Part shown: positions 19,425 through 28,111 of the stretch, one piece after another | Position numbering within the stretch: the first letter of the stretch is position 1 | Layout of the letters: the number at the start of each line of letters is the position of its first letter | Assembly (NCBI GenBank): GCA_021841935.1 | Contig: JAKCDL010000002.1 | Coordinates: forward strand, 124,001-188,000 | Origin: Actinomycetes bacterium | GTDB taxonomy: Bacteria > Actinomycetota > Acidimicrobiia > Acidimicrobiales > Acidimicrobiaceae | Direction: 5' to 3' | Length of the DNA: 64,000 nucleotides | Made by a program: the position numbers and the translations under genes | The notes under the pieces: generated by a model | The model's input: the letters and a program-made list of their open reading frames with translations, nothing else | What the model was told of the DNA's origin: nothing | Databases searched by the model: none

Positions 19425-19958
19425 ATGAGGGTTCAGGGTGGAAGTGCAAAGGGGCGCAAGCTCGGAGGCAATATCGGTGCGAACGTTAGACCGACGACGG
19501 CACGGGTAAAAAAGTCGATCTTCGACTCACTCTTCAATGTGGTAGATTTTCAGGGAGCGAGGGTCCTCGATCTTTTCGCTGGGACCGGAGCCCTTGGATT
19601 CGAATGTGCTTCGCGCGGAGCATCATCCGTCGTCTTTGTTGAGTCGAATATAGCTACGTCAAAGTCACTTTCAAAGACTTTAGGTTTGCTCTCCAAAGAC
19701 GATATCGAGTGCGACTTTAAGGTTGTCCAATTTGATGCAGTAACATATCTGAAGCGAAATGCAACGGCGCAATTTGATCTTGCATTCGTCGATCCGCCAT
19801 ATGTCTTTGATGAGTGGAGCGAGATCCTAGATACCTTGAATGCGAAGATTATCGTTGCCGAGAGCAATAGAGAGCTTCCTCAGGCGATTAGATATGAGAG
19901 AATAAAGTTCAAAAAATACGGAGATACGTACGTCTCTTTCTTGAAACGCACTTTCTAG
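19425..19958 (+). CDS. rsmD: 16S rRNA (guanine(966)-N2)-methyltransferase
   Basis: SAM-dependent methylase of 16S rRNA. It has the start MRVQGGSAKGRKL, the RPTTARVKKSIFDSL signature, SAM motif I DLFAGTGALGFECASRGA and the catalytic FVDPPY. 177 residues. rsmD directly followed by coaD is a widespread gene order, which supports both calls. Confidence 0.93.
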   Translation: MRVQGGSAKGRKLGGNIGANVRPTTARVKKSIFDSLFNVVDFQGARVLDLFAGTGALGFECASRGASSVVFVESNIATSKSLSKTLGLLSKDDIECDFKVVQFDAVTYLKRNATAQFDLAFVDPPYVFDEWSEILDTLNAKIIVAESNRELPQAIRYERIKFKKYGDTYVSFLKRTF

Positions 19959-20004
19959 GAAGGCACCTTCGAGGAAGAGATGGATCGATAGAAGGGTAGA
20001 TGCC

Positions 20005-20481
20005 GTGAAGGTTGCCTTGTTTCCAGGATCATTCGATCCTTTCCATAATGGACACATGGAGATCGTTGAGCGAGCCTCGGTCTTATTTGACAAGGTAGTA
20101 GTTGCAGCAATGCGCAATCCTCAAAAGGCCTCGGCACTCTTTTCATTAGAGGAGCGTCAGGCGATGATTGAGAGCGTCGTCGAACACCTTCCTAATGTTG
20201 AGATCGTATCGCTATCGTCTCTAGTTGTTGATCTTGCCAAAACAATTGGAGCCACCGTAATTATTCGCGGCCTAAGAGCTGTATCTGACTTCGAAAATGA
20301 ACTCCAGATGGCTCAAATGAACCATCAGCTTTCTGGTATCGATACCGTCTTTATACCGACATCGTCGGAGTATTCATTTGTGGCCTCGAGACTTCTGCGA
20401 GAGGTGGCATCCTATGGCGGATCTGTCGCTGGTTTAGTGCCGAAGTTGATCAACGACGCTATTGAGGCGAAGTTTTCTTAG
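20005..20481 (+). CDS. coaD: Pantetheine-phosphate adenylyltransferase
   Basis: Penultimate step of CoA synthesis. The nucleotidyltransferase signature is intact: ALFPGSFDPFHNGHMEIVER, with the T/HxGH-type motif read as HNGH, then IIRGLRAVSDFENELQMA and YSFVASRLLREVA. 158 residues, normal. Start GTG at 20005; the ATG two bases earlier is out of frame and stops at once. Confidence 0.95.
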   Translation: MKVALFPGSFDPFHNGHMEIVERASVLFDKVVVAAMRNPQKASALFSLEERQAMIESVVEHLPNVEIVSLSSLVVDLAKTIGATVIIRGLRAVSDFENELQMAQMNHQLSGIDTVFIPTSSEYSFVASRLLREVASYGGSVAGLVPKLINDAIEAKFS

Positions 20482-20596
20482 TCGCATTCAGTAGTGACAA
20501 TAAACTACGAGACAATAGTCACATACAGCTACTTTTTGCATAACGTCGAGCAATTTGAGCCACTCGCTAGCTTCTTTTTGCCTATGCTTAGACTCC

Positions 20597-21013
20597 GTGG
20601 ATAGACCTTACAGAGTTATCGTTGCAAAGCCGGGATTAGATGGCCACGATCGTGGCGCGAAAGTAATAGCTCGCGCTCTTCGGGATGCGGGATTTGAAGT
20701 TATCTATACCGGGCTTCATCAAACTCCTGAACAGATAGTCCAGGCAGTTATCCAAGAGGACGCTGACGCCCTTGGATTGTCACTACTTTCTGGCGCCCAC
20801 ATGACTCTTGTGCCCCGCATTGTAGAGTCGCTGCGGGATAACGACCTTAGCGAGGTCCTGGTAATGGTCGGGGGGATTATCCCTGAAGATGATATTCCGG
20901 GACTCACCGAAGTGGGCGTGGCGCGAGTCTTTACGCCTGGTACGCCCCTCCAAGAGGTCTCGTCGTGGTTAGAGACCGCTTTAGATGATCGTGAACGTGC
21001 GCAGCACTCTTAG
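20597..21013 (+). CDS. Stand-alone cobalamin-binding domain protein (methylmalonyl-CoA mutase C-terminal subunit type)
   Basis: About 138 residues, only a Rossmann-like B12 domain. It has AKPGLDGHDRGAKVIARALR, with the lower-ligand His of DxHxxG, then LSLLSGAHMTL and VGGIIPEDD. Such proteins act as the small subunit of acyl-CoA mutases whose large subunit is encoded separately; none is in this window. GTG at 20597 gives the usual start (DRPYRVIVAKPG). An in-frame upstream start at 20555 has no Shine-Dalgarno. Position just before sucCD is meaningful because methylmalonyl-CoA mutase produces succinyl-CoA, the substrate of SucCD. Confidence 0.88.
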   Translation: MDRPYRVIVAKPGLDGHDRGAKVIARALRDAGFEVIYTGLHQTPEQIVQAVIQEDADALGLSLLSGAHMTLVPRIVESLRDNDLSEVLVMVGGIIPEDDIPGLTEVGVARVFTPGTPLQEVSSWLETALDDRERAQHS

Positions 21014-21082
21014 GACTGTATTTGCAATTTCCTCTATTTAAGTAATACTCTCGTTGATGTCAACGCTTTAGGAAAGTCGAGA

Positions 21083-22231
21083 ATGGATCTTTTCGAATAT
21101 CAAGGTAAGCAATTTTTTGCTCAATACGGTATCGCTACATCTCCTGGTGGGGTTGCAGATACCATCGAAGAGGCGGTAGCTCAAGCTGACGCTGCTGGCT
21201 ATCCTGCCGTCATAAAGGCACAAGTTCAAGTAGGAGGCCGTGGCAAGGCGGGCGGAATCAAGATCGCTAATAACGCCGATGAAGCTCGCCAATATGCAGA
21301 GGCCATATTGGGGATGGATATCAAAGGCCATCTGGTGAAGAGGGTTTGGGTAGAGGCAAGTAGCGATATCGCTAGGGAGTACTACGCAAGTTATACCCTT
21401 GATCGCGGCGCTAAGAAGTATCTTTTGATGCTTTCGGCACAAGGTGGAGTTGAGATCGAAGAGGTCGCAAAGACCGATCCCGATGCAATTGTCTATCGCC
21501 ATATCGATCCCACGAAGGGAATTTCGCGGGCTGAGATTGAAGAAGCCGTAGCGACCGCCAAGATTGATCAAGAGGCAAGAGGTGGAGTGGCGGATGTACT
21601 TGAGCTTCTATATGATGCGTTCGTCAAAGGTGACGCCGATCTAGCTGAAATTAACCCATTGATCTTGAATACAGATGGCAAGGTTCATGCACTAGATGCC
21701 AAGGTATCCCTCGACGATAATGCGGCTTATCGCCACAGTGAATGGGCCGATTGGCAGGCAACAGTCGAATATGACGGACGCGAGAAGCTAGCCAAATCAA
21801 AAGGGCTAAATTACATAGGCCTTGATGGAACCGTCGGTATTATCGCTAACGGTGCGGGACTAGCTATGTCAACCCTTGACGTTGTAAACCAAGTTGGAGG
21901 CTCGGCAGCCAACTTCCTAGATCTTGGCGGTGGCGCTAGTGCGGATACGATGTCGGCCGCCCTTGAAGTGATTAATACCGATGAGAAGGTTCAAGCTGTC
22001 CTTGTAAATATCTTTGGAGGAATTGTCCGTTGTGACGAGGTAGCAAAGGGAATCATCGAGGCGCTAAAGCGAGTGGAACTGCGTGCTCCAATTGTTATTC
22101 GACTCGATGGAACCAATGCAGAATTAGCGCGCGAGATCTTGGCTGAGCAAGGATCTGACTCAGTAATAGTGGAACCAACCATGCTACAGGCGGCAAAGCG
22201 CGCAGTAGAACTTGCAAATAGGGGTGCTTAA
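21083..22231 (+). CDS. sucC: Succinyl-CoA ligase [ADP-forming] subunit beta
   Basis: TCA-cycle enzyme subunit. It has the N-terminal MDLFEYQGKQFFAQYGI, an ATP-grasp domain with AQVQVGGRGKAGGIK, EINPLI, and the C-terminal DLGGGASADTM and VNIFGGIVRCDEVA. 382 residues. sucD starts at the base after the stop. Confidence 0.97.
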   Translation: MDLFEYQGKQFFAQYGIATSPGGVADTIEEAVAQADAAGYPAVIKAQVQVGGRGKAGGIKIANNADEARQYAEAILGMDIKGHLVKRVWVEASSDIAREYYASYTLDRGAKKYLLMLSAQGGVEIEEVAKTDPDAIVYRHIDPTKGISRAEIEEAVATAKIDQEARGGVADVLELLYDAFVKGDADLAEINPLILNTDGKVHALDAKVSLDDNAAYRHSEWADWQATVEYDGREKLAKSKGLNYIGLDGTVGIIANGAGLAMSTLDVVNQVGGSAANFLDLGGGASADTMSAALEVINTDEKVQAVLVNIFGGIVRCDEVAKGIIEALKRVELRAPIVIRLDGTNAELAREILAEQGSDSVIVEPTMLQAAKRAVELANRGA

Positions 22232-23116
22232 TTGAGTATTTTTGTCGACGAAAACACCAAGGTGATTGTCCAGGGTCTAACTGGTGGACAAGGTCGCTTT
22301 CATGGACTTAGAAACAGAGATTATGGTACCAAAGTCGTTGCCGGTGTAACCCCAGGTAAAGGTGGTACCGACGTCGACGGCATTCCTGTCTTTGACACCA
22401 TGGAAGAGGCAGTTGCCATAACCGGAGCTAATGCTAGTTTCGTCTCGGTTCCTCCTCGTTTTGCGGGAGATGCCGTTCTTGAGGCAGCTCGAGCTGGAGT
22501 ATCGCTCGTAGTTTGCATTACAGAGTTCATTCCAGCCAAAGATGAAGCTTACTTTTATAACCTTTTAGCAAATGAATTTCCTGGCACCCGTTTGATTGGG
22601 CCCAACTGCCCAGGGATCATCTCGCCCGGGAAGTGCAACATCGGCATTACCTCGGGTGCCATTGCGCTACCTGGTGGTCCGGTTGGAATCGTATCGAGAT
22701 CGGGAACGCTTACCTATCAAGCCATCCACGAATTGTCACAGCAAAATGTGGGGCAGACAACCTGTGTTGGCATTGGCGGAGACCCTGTTCCTGGTACCAA
22801 CTTTATCGACTGCCTTGCCGCCTTTGAGGCCGATGCCGATACTAAAGCCGTTCTGATGATCGGTGAGATCGGTGGTAGCGAAGAGGAGAAGGCTGCAGCC
22901 TTCATAGCTGATCACTTTTCAAAGCCAGTGGTTGCATATATTGCCGGACAGACGGCGCCAGCTGGGAAGAAGATGGGCCATGCGGGAGCTATCATCTCGG
23001 GATCACAAGGTACCGCTTCAGCAAAGATGGATGCATTGAAGGCGGCTGGCGTGCACGTCGCCCCTAACCCGACCGTTGCCGGCCAGATGATGGTCGATAT
23101 CGTTCGCGCCTTTTAG
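22232..23116 (+). CDS. sucD: Succinyl-CoA ligase subunit alpha
   Basis: Forms the succinyl-CoA ligase with SucC. It has the CoA-binding [13 protein letters not shown], the phosphohistidine loop [16 protein letters not shown], and [12 protein letters not shown]. 294 residues. The start is TTG at 22232, abutting the sucC stop. A strong hairpin follows the gene. Confidence 0.97.
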   Translation: MSIFVDENTKVIVQGLTGGQGRFHGLRNRDYGTKVVAGVTPGKGGTDVDGIPVFDTMEEAVAITGANASFVSVPPRFAGDAVLEAARAGVSLVVCITEFIPAKDEAYFYNLLANEFPGTRLIGPNCPGIISPGKCNIGITSGAIALPGGPVGIVSRSGTLTYQAIHELSQQNVGQTTCVGIGGDPVPGTNFIDCLAAFEADADTKAVLMIGEIGGSEEEKAAAFIADHFSKPVVAYIAGQTAPAGKKMGHAGAIISGSQGTASAKMDALKAAGVHVAPNPTVAGQMMVDIVRAF

Positions 23117-23155
23117 CTACTTTTCTAAAGGCACAAATCTGCGGATAACAAAGTA

Positions 23156-23190
23156 CCAATGCTCCCTCGAGATGATCGAGGGAGCATTGG
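23156..23190. terminator. Bidirectional hairpin between sucD and the SQR-like operon
   Basis: A 15-bp perfect stem: CCAATGCTCCCTCGA (23156-23170), loop GATGA, and its complement to 23190, then TGCTTTT. It sits between converging transcription units. Confidence 0.85.
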
Positions 23191-23208
23191 TGCTTTTGGG
23201 AAAAGGTC

Positions 23209-23343
23209 TTATCCGTGCATCTTTGTCATCTTTGCCATCTTGAGGTTGAGTTGCACAAACTTTATTACTTGGCGTAACAAGTTGTTGCGGGCCTTTATCT
23301 CCCTCTTCGATGCAGTGATTGCTGTCTGGTAGTTGTTGGGCAT
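23209..23343 (-). CDS. Small basic protein (44 residues) downstream of the SQR-like gene
   Basis: A clean frame on the same strand as the SQR-like gene, 33 bp after its stop and ending just before the shared terminator. It begins MPNNYQTAITASKREIKARN and ends KMAKMTKMHG: mostly helical, strongly basic, with several Met near the end. AAAGG lies about 9 nt before ATG. I know no family for it. Its position suggests co-expression with the flavoprotein. Confidence 0.55.
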   Translation of the reverse strand: MPNNYQTAITASKREIKARNNLLRQVIKFVQLNLKMAKMTKMHG

Positions 23344-23376
23344 GTGTCTTTAGCCTTTCGATTCGTGGCGTCCTTC

Positions 23377-24837
23377 TTACTCTGGGATTAGATACCAGAA
23401 GGGAAGTGCCTTTGCTTTGTAGATGAATAGGAAGTGCAGCATGGCTTTGGTCCAGTGTGCTGCTAATCCGATATCACCTGTGGTGTTTGCAAGGTCTCTC
23501 CCACCGCCAGTTGGATACTTCTTGGTATCTGGAACGATGGGAAACATCGTCATAGCCGCGGCAGTTCCTTTCAGGGACCCAGTTCCCGCCGAAGCTATGC
23601 AAGCTGCGCCCATGGAGGCCATCGATGCCTCGTGCTTAGTAGTCATAGCGCCATTACGAATTCGATCCGCAATCGACTCGGCTGCTACTCGTCCCATAAC
23701 ACCTGATGGCATTCCAGTACGCGGAGGTGCGGGAGCGATGACGGTGCCGTTAGGGGAGGTTCGTGGTCGAGAGATCTGATGAGGTGGGGAAAACGCTATC
23801 CCTACCGCGTAAATATTATCGTAGGTAGGGTTTTGATAGGTTTTAGGCCAATCGCTGCTGCTCCATTCGTCGAAGGGCTTCGATGTGTAGTTGGCATCGA
23901 CCTTCATAAATCCATTAGGCATGAAGAGCGTTTCGGTGATGTCAGATCCTTCGCGATCAAAGGCTCTCAGGTCCGCTCCGCGGAACGGCGGTAGAAGCAT
24001 TGCAAAGTCGAAGTCCAACGAAGATTTGCTGCCATCCAATTGTTCGTAGCGGATTGCTCCTTCTTCTACCTCTTCGACGTGCGCACCTAAGATCGCCTCA
24101 ACGCCCCTCTCTGCGAAGATGGATTCTGTCCATTCAGCACTTGAAACTCTGCGCCCTTTCTGTTCAAAGACCATTCCGCCAACACCAAAGTCTCCTAGCT
24201 CAGCTTCGTTTGAAAGGTATACGACCCTTGCCTTATCACGAACGCCGCGACGACGAAGTTCATGTTCGACGTTAAATGTGTATTCGAAGGCTGCTCCCTC
24301 GCAGGTACAAGTGCCGTGTCCCATCCCGACTACTAAGGTCTTTGGGGCGCCTTTTTCCATTTCAACGATTATTTTCTCGAGTTGGTCGGCCGTCTCGGCC
24401 GCGTGCGAAGCGGTGCACACCGATAGTGAGTTTCCATCAGGGCCGAGACCCTTAGTGGCCCCGAAGTTGAGCTTTGGACCGGTGGCATTGATTAGAAAGT
24501 CGTACTCTATCTCATGAATTTGCCCAGCCTCTTTACTAGATGTCTTTCGAACGGTAACGAATGGGTTCGCGCGTTCGTCGCTACCTTCGGGGTGGATCTC
24601 GGTTGCAAGGGCCTGGATGTAGTTGATTCCCTTTCTTTTATAGATTGGACCAAGGTCAAAGGTGACTTGTTTGGTGGTCATCTTCCCGACGCCAACCCAG
24701 ATGTTTGACGGAATCCAGTTCCACTTTGAATTTGGAGTTACGACTGTTACTTCGTGCTCGCCTTTGAGCATCCTCTTTAGGTAAAGCGCAGCTGTGTGCC
24801 CAGAAACTCCACCACCTAAAACGACTACCTTTGCCAT
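23377..24837 (-). CDS. Sulfide:quinone oxidoreductase-like FAD flavoprotein
   Basis: NAD(P)/FAD-type oxidoreductase of the SQR / NDH-2 superfamily, 486 residues. The FAD dinucleotide fold starts at once (VVVLGGGVSGHTAALYLK, then VTVVTPN). Residue TGPKLNFG marks the second FAD contact. Cysteines C141, C177, C179 (GHGTCTCEGAAFEY) and C413 (GAACIAS) are candidates for the redox-active pair that handles sulfur. The C-terminal LHFLFIYKAKALPFWYLIPE is amphipathic, as in membrane-attached SQRs. SQR passes electrons from sulfide to quinone. A role on another sulfur or metal substrate cannot be excluded. ATG at 24837 with GGAG 5 nt upstream; two palindromes lie in the upstream region. Confidence 0.78.
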   Translation of the reverse strand: MAKVVVLGGGVSGHTAALYLKRMLKGEHEVTVVTPNSKWNWIPSNIWVGVGKMTTKQVTFDLGPIYKRKGINYIQALATEIHPEGSDERANPFVTVRKTSSKEAGQIHEIEYDFLINATGPKLNFGATKGLGPDGNSLSVCTASHAAETADQLEKIIVEMEKGAPKTLVVGMGHGTCTCEGAAFEYTFNVEHELRRRGVRDKARVVYLSNEAELGDFGVGGMVFEQKGRRVSSAEWTESIFAERGVEAILGAHVEEVEEGAIRYEQLDGSKSSLDFDFAMLLPPFRGADLRAFDREGSDITETLFMPNGFMKVDANYTSKPFDEWSSSDWPKTYQNPTYDNIYAVGIAFSPPHQISRPRTSPNGTVIAPAPPRTGMPSGVMGRVAAESIADRIRNGAMTTKHEASMASMGAACIASAGTGSLKGTAAAMTMFPIVPDTKKYPTGGGRDLANTTGDIGLAAHWTKAMLHFLFIYKAKALPFWYLIPE

Positions 24838-24856
24838 CTCGTCTCCAGTGCCCTGT

Positions 24857-24875
24857 TGTCACTTCGTTGGTGACA
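24857..24875. promoter_or_regulatory. Inverted repeat TGTCAC-N7-GTGACA upstream of the SQR-like gene
   Basis: TGTCAC at 24857-24862 and GTGACA at 24870-24875, about 20-38 nt before the start codon. It could be an operator or a leader hairpin near the ribosome-binding site. Confidence 0.45.
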
Positions 24876-24899
24876 CTCTTTTCATTTAATTAAGCTAAC

Positions 24900-24915
24900 A
24901 AATGTACGTACATTT
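24900..24915. promoter_or_regulatory. 16-bp perfect palindrome upstream of the SQR-like gene
   Basis: AAATGTAC/GTACATTT with no spacer, 63-78 bp before the SQR-like start, where a -35 region would be expected. Gapless palindromes of this form are typical of dimeric repressors such as TetR- or ArsR-family members. The regulator is unknown. Confidence 0.5.
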
Positions 24916-25094
24916 ATACATGGGAATTATGTAGTGGGTAGTAGGGCATATAGTCACATAGGTTTAAAAGTTGAGATAGAGGCTAATTTGAGCTTCGATC
25001 AATCATCTTGCTTGGATCTGCTGAGGATTCTGGTATTTGTCAATAGATCTCCCCTGAGTTGCCAACTGCGATTGAGCCTTTAGGATGTATCAAC

Positions 25095-25697
25095 GTGAAA
25101 ATCGCTGTTTTGGCCTCGGGAAGTGGCACGATATTAGAGTCAATAGTCGCGAGCGGTCTTCAAGTTTCCCTTGTTGTGGTAGATCGGCCTTGCCGTGCTG
25201 AGGAAGTAGCTACGGCGGGCGGAATTGATGTAGTGTCACTTTACCGTAGCGATTGGGGAAAGTCCTTTGACAGAAAGAGCTACAGCGAGGATCTATCGAG
25301 AGTCCTCCTTGGAAAAGGTATCGAATTAATAGCCATGGCGGGATTTGGTACCATTGTGACTGAGGAGCTGCACCGAAACTTCGAGGCTCGGATTCTAAAT
25401 ACCCACCCATCCCTTCTGCCATCGTTTCCTGGGTGGCACGCAGTAGAAGCCGCTATTGAATTTGGGGTTATGGTGACGGGCTGTACAGTCCACCTCGCTA
25501 CAGTCGAGGTCGATGCCGGCCCGATTCTAGCTCAAAGGGCGGTTGAGGTCTTTGAAGATGATACCCCTGCCTCTTTGCATGAGCGCATTAAAGAGGTTGA
25601 GCGCTCTCTCTATCCAGAGACGATAAAGCTCTACAACGATTTTCTTGATCGAGGTTCGGTCGGTCAAGCTCGTAACTACCCGAATAGCAATAGTTAG
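25095..25697 (+). CDS. purN: Phosphoribosylglycinamide formyltransferase
   Basis: Third step of purine synthesis, using 10-formyl-THF. It has VKIAVLASGSGTILESIVAS at the N-terminus, MAGFGTIVTEEL, the catalytic-region NTHPSLLPSFPGWHAVEAAI and GCTVHLATVEVDAGPIL. About 200 residues. GTG at 25095 matches where the domain begins (VKIAVLASG) and has AGG upstream. A frame start at 25059 would add twelve residues of no family resemblance. purH follows after 25 bp. Confidence 0.93.
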   Translation: MKIAVLASGSGTILESIVASGLQVSLVVVDRPCRAEEVATAGGIDVVSLYRSDWGKSFDRKSYSEDLSRVLLGKGIELIAMAGFGTIVTEELHRNFEARILNTHPSLLPSFPGWHAVEAAIEFGVMVTGCTVHLATVEVDAGPILAQRAVEVFEDDTPASLHERIKEVERSLYPETIKLYNDFLDRGSVGQARNYPNSNS

Positions 25698-25722
25698 ATA
25701 CCCCTAGTGAAAAGGAATAGAA

Positions 25723-27216
25723 ATGAAAGCACTTCTGTCGGTTTATAGAAAAGAAGGCATCGTTGAATTTGCTAGGGGATTGCTCGAACTTGGTATCGAG
25801 ATAGTTGCATCCGGTGGAACGTCAGTAGCACTTGCAGAGGCAAACATATCTCATGTAAAAGTCGAAGAGGTTACAGGTTTTCCGGAGATGCTCGATGGTC
25901 GGGTCAAGACACTGCACCCCAAGATTCACGGCGGCATTCTTGCCAATCGAGACCTTCAAAGTCATTTTCAAGACCTTGCATCTGCAGAGATCGACACCAT
26001 CGACTTGGTTGCTTGCAACCTCTACCCATTTGAGGAGAACCCAGGCATCGAGACTATTGATGTTGGTGGACCAACGATGGTGCGAGCGGCCGCTAAAAAC
26101 CACAAGCACGTCTTTGTGATAGTTGATCCAAATGATTATTCGGAGGTCCTGAATCAAATCAGCCAAGGTGTGGACGACTACGAATTCAAGAAGAAGCTTG
26201 CCGCCAAGGCCTTTGCTCACCTCTCCCGTTACGATTCGCTCATCGCAAATTGGTTAGCCGCCGATGAGTTTCCGCCTTCAAATTTGACGCTTTCACTTGA
26301 GAAGACCAAATCTTTGCGATACGGTGAAAATCCTCATCAAACGGGAGCACTATACAAAGTTGCCGGCAAGAAGAGCTGGTTTGATTCAATGGAGCTCTTG
26401 AGTGGAATTGAACTCAGCTATTTGAATATCTACGACGCAGATGCTGCCTGGCGGTTGGTGCACGAATTCGGTGATGATCCGACAGTAGCGATCATCAAGC
26501 ACGCCAATCCGAGTGGTTTTTCAATCACCTCTAGTGCCGCCGAAAGTTATAAGCGAGCATTCGAGTGCGATCCCGTCTCTGCATTTGGTGGGATAGTTGC
26601 CATCAATAGGGTCGTCGACCTCGAACTTGCCGAGGCGATAGTCGCTAACCCTAAGGCTGATGTGGTCATTGCATATGGATATAGCCCTGAGGCGTTGGCA
26701 CTACTTTCAACAAAGCGTAAAAATACCCGCTTCGTAAAGGCGGAAGCTCCCGATTTGATCGATCTTCAAATTCGCACCCTTGGAGGTGCGGCACTGGTTC
26801 AAGAGGCTGACACCTTCATCTCGAATGCGTCGTCTTGGAAGGTGGTCACTTCATCTGCCGCTACGAACCTAAATTGGGATGACATCGAAGTCGCTTGGAA
26901 GGTGTGTGCTCGAACCTCTTCAAATGCGATAGTCATCGCAAAGGATCGAATGGCAATTGGAATCGGAGCTGGACAGCAAAATCGACTCGACTCATCCCGT
27001 ATCGCCATAGAAAAGGCAGGGGAACAAGTGAATGGATCGGTCGCCGCGAGCGACGCCTTCTTCCCCTTCCCAGATGGAATGCTAACTCTTGCGAACGCTG
27101 GCATTTCAACGATCGTCTCTCCTGGTGGATCTATAAACGACCAAAAAGTTATTGACGCTGCGAACGAGGTCGGTGTTACTCTTATCTTCACCGGCGAGCG
27201 TCACTTTAAGCACTGA
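25723..27216 (+). CDS. purH: Bifunctional AICAR formyltransferase / IMP cyclohydrolase
   Basis: Last two steps to IMP. The MGS-like cyclohydrolase domain spans about residues 1-190 (IVASGGTSVALAEANI, VKTLHPKIHGGILANR, DLVACNLYPFE). The formyltransferase domain follows, with LRYGENPHQTGALYK, IIKHANPSGFS, VSAFGGIVAINR and the C-terminal DAFFPFPDG. 497 residues, slightly compact. purN-purH-folD-metF form one C1/purine run that makes and spends folate-bound carbon. Confidence 0.96.
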   Translation: MKALLSVYRKEGIVEFARGLLELGIEIVASGGTSVALAEANISHVKVEEVTGFPEMLDGRVKTLHPKIHGGILANRDLQSHFQDLASAEIDTIDLVACNLYPFEENPGIETIDVGGPTMVRAAAKNHKHVFVIVDPNDYSEVLNQISQGVDDYEFKKKLAAKAFAHLSRYDSLIANWLAADEFPPSNLTLSLEKTKSLRYGENPHQTGALYKVAGKKSWFDSMELLSGIELSYLNIYDADAAWRLVHEFGDDPTVAIIKHANPSGFSITSSAAESYKRAFECDPVSAFGGIVAINRVVDLELAEAIVANPKADVVIAYGYSPEALALLSTKRKNTRFVKAEAPDLIDLQIRTLGGAALVQEADTFISNASSWKVVTSSAATNLNWDDIEVAWKVCARTSSNAIVIAKDRMAIGIGAGQQNRLDSSRIAIEKAGEQVNGSVAASDAFFPFPDGMLTLANAGISTIVSPGGSINDQKVIDAANEVGVTLIFTGERHFKH

Positions 27217-27233
27217 CCAATTAAGGAGAAACG

Positions 27234-28088
27234 ATGGCTGGAAAAGTCCTAGATGGCAATTTGGTAGCACGTATTGTAAAGGACGAGGTTGCAAATGAGG
27301 TTCGAGAACTTCGCGCCCGTGGAGTAGTGCCTGGACTCGGGACGATATTAGTCGGTGACGATCCTTCGAGCTCGAAGTACGTTGCAATGAAACACCGAGA
27401 TTGCGAAGAGGTCGGAATCGTCTCGCACCATAGACATCTACCTGCAAATTCGACCTTCGAGAGCCTCCTAGAGGTGATCTCCTCCTTCAATGAAAACAGT
27501 GAGATCGACTCGATCTTACTTCAGCTACCAATTCCAAAGCATCTGAATCAACTCGAAGCCCTTCTTGCTATCGATCCACGCAAGGACGTAGATGGCCTCC
27601 ATCCAGTCAATCTTGGAAAGCTTGTCATGTCAGAGGAGGCTCCTCTTCCATGTACCCCAGCTGGAATAGTAAGACTTCTTGCGCACTATGAGATAGAGGT
27701 CGAAGGACGTCACGTTGTAGTAGTTGGTCGTGGCCTTACAATTGGAAGACCCCTTGCGCTGCTCCTAGCTTCAAAGAGGCCAAATTGCAATGCAACTGTT
27801 ACTGTTTGCCATACGGGAAGCAATGACATGGCTAGCGTTGTTAGCCAAGGTGACATAGTAGTGGCTGCGGCCGGGGTCGCAAATTTGATAACTGCCTCGA
27901 TGGTTAAGGTTGGCGCAGTTGTAGTAGGGGCCGGAACCCCATTTGTCGATGGGAAACTCGCCTCTGATGTTGCCGATGACGTCGCTGAAGTCGCAAGCGC
28001 GATAACTCCGCGTGTTGGTGGTGTTGGGCCGATGACGAGAGCGATGCTACTTAGAAATACGGTAAGCGCGGCTCGACTGCGCCCCTGA
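27234..28088 (+). CDS. folD: Methylenetetrahydrofolate dehydrogenase / methenyl-THF cyclohydrolase
   Basis: Makes 10-formyl-THF, the donor for PurN and PurH. It has VGDDPSSSKYVAMKHRDCEE with the catalytic Lys, LLQLPIPKHLN, PRKDVDGLHPVNLG, and the NADP site VVVGRGLTIGRPLALLL with ITPRVGGVGPMTRAMLL. 284 residues. ATG at 27234 with AAGGAG upstream. Confidence 0.96.
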   Translation: MAGKVLDGNLVARIVKDEVANEVRELRARGVVPGLGTILVGDDPSSSKYVAMKHRDCEEVGIVSHHRHLPANSTFESLLEVISSFNENSEIDSILLQLPIPKHLNQLEALLAIDPRKDVDGLHPVNLGKLVMSEEAPLPCTPAGIVRLLAHYEIEVEGRHVVVVGRGLTIGRPLALLLASKRPNCNATVTVCHTGSNDMASVVSQGDIVVAAAGVANLITASMVKVGAVVVGAGTPFVDGKLASDVADDVAEVASAITPRVGGVGPMTRAMLLRNTVSAARLRP

Positions 28089-28111
28089 TAGAGACAAGAA
28101 ATGACTTTACG

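Noticed and set aside
24000-24517. Plus-strand frames of 90-130 codons inside the SQR-like gene
   Set aside because: Antisense shadows; the opposite frame encodes a recognisable FAD flavoprotein across the whole span.
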